Source of the DNA: Syngnathus acus
Taxonomy: Eukaryota > Chordata > Actinopteri > Syngnathiformes > Syngnathidae
Assembly (NCBI RefSeq): GCF_901709675.1
Contig: NC_051094.1
Span: 2,644,501 to 2,708,500 of the forward strand
DNA length: 64,000 nt
Direction of reading: 5' to 3'
Both the position numbers and the translations under genes were made by a program. Under the pieces are notes generated by a model. That model ran no database searches. It saw only the letters and a program-made list of their open reading frames with translations, and was not told the DNA's origin. Shown one piece after another: positions 50,799-64,000 of the stretch (its first letter is position 1; the number at the start of each line of letters is the position of its first letter).

Positions 50799-51883
50799 CT
50801 ATAGAGCAAGAGAGAGCGATGTATGTACATGTACAATGATTATAGCATTCATAATTGCACTATGCCTCAATACATGTAAATTACAGGCTTGTGTTCTTGG
50901 GAACAAACCAAAAAAATACTCCAAACTGAGAGGGGGGGGGTATGGCCAATCAAAAACTTTGGTACAAACGTTTATAGCAACTGGGGTGTGATTGGACAAT
51001 CCTAAATATGCCGTGTGTGTGTGTGCACCTGTGTGTGTGTGGCCAAACACACATTGACCTCCACAATTGGCCCATGTGTGAGTGTACTTGGTTGCTCTTG
51101 ACATTGGATAACAAACACACACGTACGAACGCACGCTCACACAAAAATGTGTTATTGTGGCACAGTTGAAACATCCATTTTCATCTCTTGTCACATAACC
51201 CCTACGCGTATTGGGAACACCTCAGTTGGCTGCAGGGAAACAAGGCAAAAATGCATGCAAAACCACATCTGCACTTGCATTTTTTCAGCAAGGTGGATAC
51301 CTATCTTAAGGGCCTTTACGAGTCACCTCATTGACAAGTAGGACAACTCGGCATCTATTTGTAAACTAGTTTTTTTTCCACACACTACTAGCTCCCACTA
51401 ACAGTTGACTATTATCCACCTTGAAATTATTAGTGCTGAAAATATATATATATTTTTTAAACATTCATCAAGCCGAAAAAATGACTGGGTAATGAGACTT
51501 TACAGAGTAATCTCGGTATGTTGAGGTGTCGAGACGGGCAGATGTAGTTCAGTATGCATTTCGAGTCAGAACAGGGCGATGGGGGCGGCGGTACCAACTT
51601 GATCGGGATTCACATCCATATCAAATCAAATACTTTTAAAATCACAGTTTTTGCCTTTTTTTCATTATTATTATTATTATCGAGTTAGTCAAAAGTGACT
51701 TTTTTTTTTTTTAAAGGAATGCAACCCTTTTCTCCTTTTTCCTATAAATTCTTAATCAAATAGCAACATAACGTTTCAATACATTTGCTTGCCTCCACGC
51801 GGCAAATAAATTAGTATTAGATGCAAGCAAGCATTTGATTTGGATTTGCGAGTGTGATGCATCTCCAGGCCAGTCCTTACGCC

Positions 51884-57283
<5,400 letters not shown>

Positions 57284-58250
57284 GCTTTTTCACCTGCCTC
57301 GTTTTTGATCGCGACGATCAAGCAGTCTCACTGATTTGGTCCCGAAGAGGGCAGAGCGCGGGCGGCGAGCAGGCCGGGAAAGGCGCTCATGCAGCGGCCT
57401 GCGTATGACGGAGCTGCCGGAGGAGAAAACTGGGATATTTGAGAAATGGACGGAACCCCGTTGTTTTCCTTCTTCCCCCACCTCCGCCACCACTTCGGAC
57501 TCGTCTTTCTCACAATAAAGTCCACTCGCTGCAATCTTAATTGGTGTAATCTGCTTTGCCGTCTCCGGGTAGTCAACAGATCCGTTTACGACACATCCTG
57601 AGCGGGATCTCGTTAAGCGTCGCCACACGCGCCGCCAATGCCTTCTCCCCACGCTCGCCACTCCTGTCCAAAAAAAAAAAAAAATCTTCAACTACGTGGG
57701 TACCTGGGTCTCCCGGTACACGGACATACCCACCGCCGTGCCTCTTTCCCTTCCTCTATTTCCCAGTGGCTTTACTCCCCGGGCGTGGTAAAGCAAAAAT
57801 ATGGCGGACTTTCACTTCCAATCCGCTCGGCAAAAAAAAAAAAAAAAAAAAAGAGAGAGAGAGTGGGAGGGGGGGGTATGACCACACGGTGCCCTAGCCT
57901 TCACACACGCCACACAACGACACCGAACGTCGGTGAAAGCTCATCGCAAAGTCTAGCGGCCTCCATGGCTCCGACAAGGGAGGGGTGAAAATGACGGCGT
58001 GCAAAGTCTGACGGCCTTTTTCTTCTTTCCCCTCTACGGTTGTCTCCGTGTGATTTTTATGACATAGGCCGTCTATGGTCCACTCCTCCTCGGCTGTGTG
58101 GTTCCGTGACGTCGGCCTCCACATCCAGCCAGGGAGGGGCGGAGAGGCCGGGGGCGGGCAACAAGCGCCACTCATGGGTTTGATTTGGGCTGTTCCCCCC
58201 CTCCTTCCTTAGAGGCGCTGCTCCATAAATGTGAATGGAGTCCGACTCGG
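57284..58250 (-). promoter_or_regulatory. gnaq 5' UTR and CpG-containing promoter region
   Basis: GC-rich sequence upstream of the gnaq ATG with frequent CpG (for example GAGCGCGGGCGGCGAGCAGG near 57354) and A runs at 57670 and 57833-57851. Plus-strand GGGAGGGGCGG and GGGGGCGGGC boxes lie near 58131-58158. No TATA box is clear. The transcription start is not determined. Confidence 0.45.
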
Positions 58251-58796
58251 TGGCCTACATCGTGCTCACTTTACACTTCATAACATGTCAAAAATATATT
58301 TTTGTATTGAATGTGTGGAGAGCCATTGGACTAGTACAATTTGATATCCTTGACATCCACATTAAGCTCCATGATTTACTATTGCCTATCATGCTAGTTT
58401 TTCGGCCCATCACTTTTTTTATTGTATTATTTCCTGCACGCTAGTACAACTTATTCATTTGCCTCAAACTCAAGTGAGACTTCTGCCATTCACAAAAGAT
58501 GTGAACAAGTGCTGTTGTCTACATATTGCTTGCACAAGGGGATCAACTGCCAGGATTTGAACCAGCAAACTTTTTTTTTTTTTTTTTTTTAAAGACTATC
58601 TACCACAAAATTAGACTGCATTAAGTTTATATTTAATTACACTGCACTAAATTTAAGGTCTAAAAGAAACAAGATCAGAACCATACTAGCCCTCAAGTCT
58701 TTGCAAGGGAGCAGAAGAATGGCACAAAAACTGTTGACTTCAAATTATACTTTTTTGCAATGATTCAGCACAAGTTTGAAAGTCATTGGAAAGGCT

Positions 58797-58802
58797 TTTA
58801 TT
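58797..58802 (-). terminator. AATAAA polyadenylation signal of transferrin
   Basis: TTTATT on the plus strand, 112 bp past the transferrin stop codon, gives a short 3' UTR ending near 58780. Confidence 0.65.
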
Positions 58803-58913
58803 TGAGGCACATGTTAGAAAAACAATGCAAAATGACTTAAGTCATTCGTCCAAGGATGATTTCGAAGCAGTTGGGAACAGAGAACAAAATGTGGCCTCAG
58901 CATTCTGAGCCAT

Positions 58914-62857
<3,944 letters not shown>

Positions 62858-63149
62858 CTCAAAATCTCTATAGCACGCTGGTCCTTTCATAGCCGCACCC
62901 TAGGCAGGAGGGATGATATTAAACACTGAAATTCCAATATTAAGTGAAGGGATAGTTGATTTAGAGTTGCAGTATTCTATATGCACCACAGAATAAATCA
63001 ATTTAGCTGTTCATTTAATGCATTTTAATATTGACCACCAAGATGGCAAACGCAGTAAACGTGCAAAAAAAAAAGAAGTTGCTCAAAAACATCACAAGAC
63101 CAAAGATGCATAATGACTGCAAACCGTTGAACAATAAATGCAAACTTAC

Positions 63150-63205
63150 CAGTCCACCAACTTTCTATCTTGCTCTGAGTACCACGGATGGAAGAGCAGA
63201 GAAGA
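63150..63205 (-). other. transferrin 5' non-coding exon
   Basis: Downstream of the TATA box the transcript would run through about 55 bases to a donor ACTG/GTAAGT (near 63149), joined to the acceptor TGCCTAG at 62900. It has no ATG in frame. Placement of the start site is inferred. Confidence 0.45.
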
Positions 63206-63230
63206 GAGGACTACCAATTGCTCACACCGC

Positions 63231-63237
63231 CTTTATA
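63231..63237 (-). promoter_or_regulatory. TATA box of transferrin
   Basis: TATAAAG on the minus strand (GATATAAAGGCGGTG), positioned about 30 bp upstream of the inferred start and 0.37 kb from the ATG, as expected for a liver-expressed secreted protein gene. Confidence 0.6.
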
Positions 63238-63479
63238 TCTTGGCCCACCTGAGTGCTAATTGACCGCAGGTACTGCAACAGGTAGGTCGGACATGGAGGG
63301 AAGGGCGCTCCTAGCGGTGGCTGGTATAAATCCATTTGAAGTATTTGAAGTATTTCGACAGCCCCAAACAAAAAAAAAAAAAGACAAATTTTCACATTTG
63401 ATTACATATATATATATAAAATAAATTGAACAAATGAAAGTACTGTCCAACTCACCATACTGAATGTCATTTTAGAGGC

Positions 63480-63778
63480 GGAGCCGTTGCCCTGACAACC
63501 ATCTGTCGGTCACGTGATTCTCATGCTTGCCTAGCTACGGAGAAAGCGACGCTCTCTCCTCCCGGGTCTCGAAGGAAGAGAACTTGCCCAAAACTAACCC
63601 TCCTACTCTTCTTCTCCATTTTTTAAAATGTCATGTCAGCCTGAGGGGAACTGTTCGGCGGTGTTCGGACGAAGACTCGCTGTAACGTCGTCAGAGCGCC
63701 GAACGTGATGGTGAAAGATTAGTTATAATGCTAGGCGGCTAGCGGTGGCATCTCGAAGACTCCTGGCTGGACTGGCAG
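63480..63778 (+). other. probable first exon and promoter of a plus-strand gene
   Basis: GC-rich, CpG-containing sequence with a palindromic E-box TCACGTGA (63510-63517) and a strong donor GGCAG/GTACAC at 63778. All ATG frames in it are short: MSCQPEGN... of 26 codons at 63628-63708, then 5- and 4-codon frames. It therefore looks like a 5' UTR with upstream ORFs. In human, CEP78 follows GNAQ on the plus strand, but nothing here proves that identity. Confidence 0.35.
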
Positions 63779-64000
63779 GTACACGCCAATACAAAATTAT
63801 CACGTTCCACTCACTACTTCTGCGCGTCATTAGACCACACAACTACTCTAACTTTCTTTCTAAATGTTGGAACAATCATAGCAGTTGGTAGGCGGCCGGT
63901 GTTTTCTAATTCCTTGGGACGTTAATAGGATTTAATTGCTTAAGAAGCTAAGACGTGTGCTTTCTTTTTGTGTGTGCGCCTGCCACGTGATGTAATCTCA

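Larger units (their letters stand above)
50098..51883. other. gna14-gnaq spacer: gna14 promoter and gnaq 3' UTR
   Basis: The gna14 5' UTR and promoter lie at the left, with the reading frame open in frame upstream to 50217. The gnaq 3' UTR must occupy much of the right part. The stretch is AT-rich, with an ATCT array (50349-50371), an ATATTTAAAT tract (50729-50795) and GT-rich blocks near 51000. AATAAA on the minus strand at 50378-50383 is one possible gnaq end, but it is far away and uncertain. Confidence 0.45.

Overview
This is nuclear DNA of a bony fish, most likely a percomorph teleost with a compact genome. The genes are split by many short GT-AG introns, there are long simple repeats, and remnants of DNA transposons and a retroelement are present. 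The vps13a homologue fits 75 coding exons into about 19.5 kb. The species cannot be named from the sequence alone.

Five of the six recognisable genes are in the order known from human chromosome 9q21. prune2 (minus, 3' end beyond base 1, first coding exon at 15945-15983) is head-to-head with single-exon foxb2 (plus, 19907-20800). Then come vps13a (plus, 25136-44660), gna14 (minus, 47005-50097) and gnaq (minus, 51884-57283). The human VPS13C neighbourhood on 15q carries the paralogous set BNIP2-FOXB1-VPS13C, so the large PRUNE2-specific exon and the two Gq-class genes identify this copy. A two-lobed secreted transferrin gene (minus, 58914-62857) follows, where human has CEP78. A CpG-containing region with a splice donor at 63778 looks like the 5' exon of a further plus-strand gene.

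The vps13a, gna14, gnaq and transferrin models were assembled by hand from splice sites and reading phase. Each closes to an exact multiple of three (3246, 353, 359 and 696 residues). vps13a also has an in-frame alternative last exon with its own stop and AATAAA (3158 residues), like the two known human isoforms.

The non-coding part holds three long GGAA-type microsatellites in or beside prune2, AT-rich homeodomain-site clusters around foxb2, a palindromic MITE-like element upstream of vps13a, a 1.06-kb hAT relic with a perfect 8-bp target duplication, a 350-bp solo LTR with a 5-bp duplication inside a telomere-like minisatellite, and an ACTAGT-rich repeat in gnaq intron 1.

The genes act in separate processes: lipid transfer at membrane contacts (vps13a), Gq signalling (gna14, gnaq), neural transcription (foxb2), a BCH-domain scaffold (prune2) and iron transport (transferrin). 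Their proximity is conserved synteny, not an operon. I found no convincing new multi-gene system. The most notable observations are the conserved vps13a isoform switch, the divergent gna14 C-terminus, the His/Asp run in prune2 and the repeat structures.
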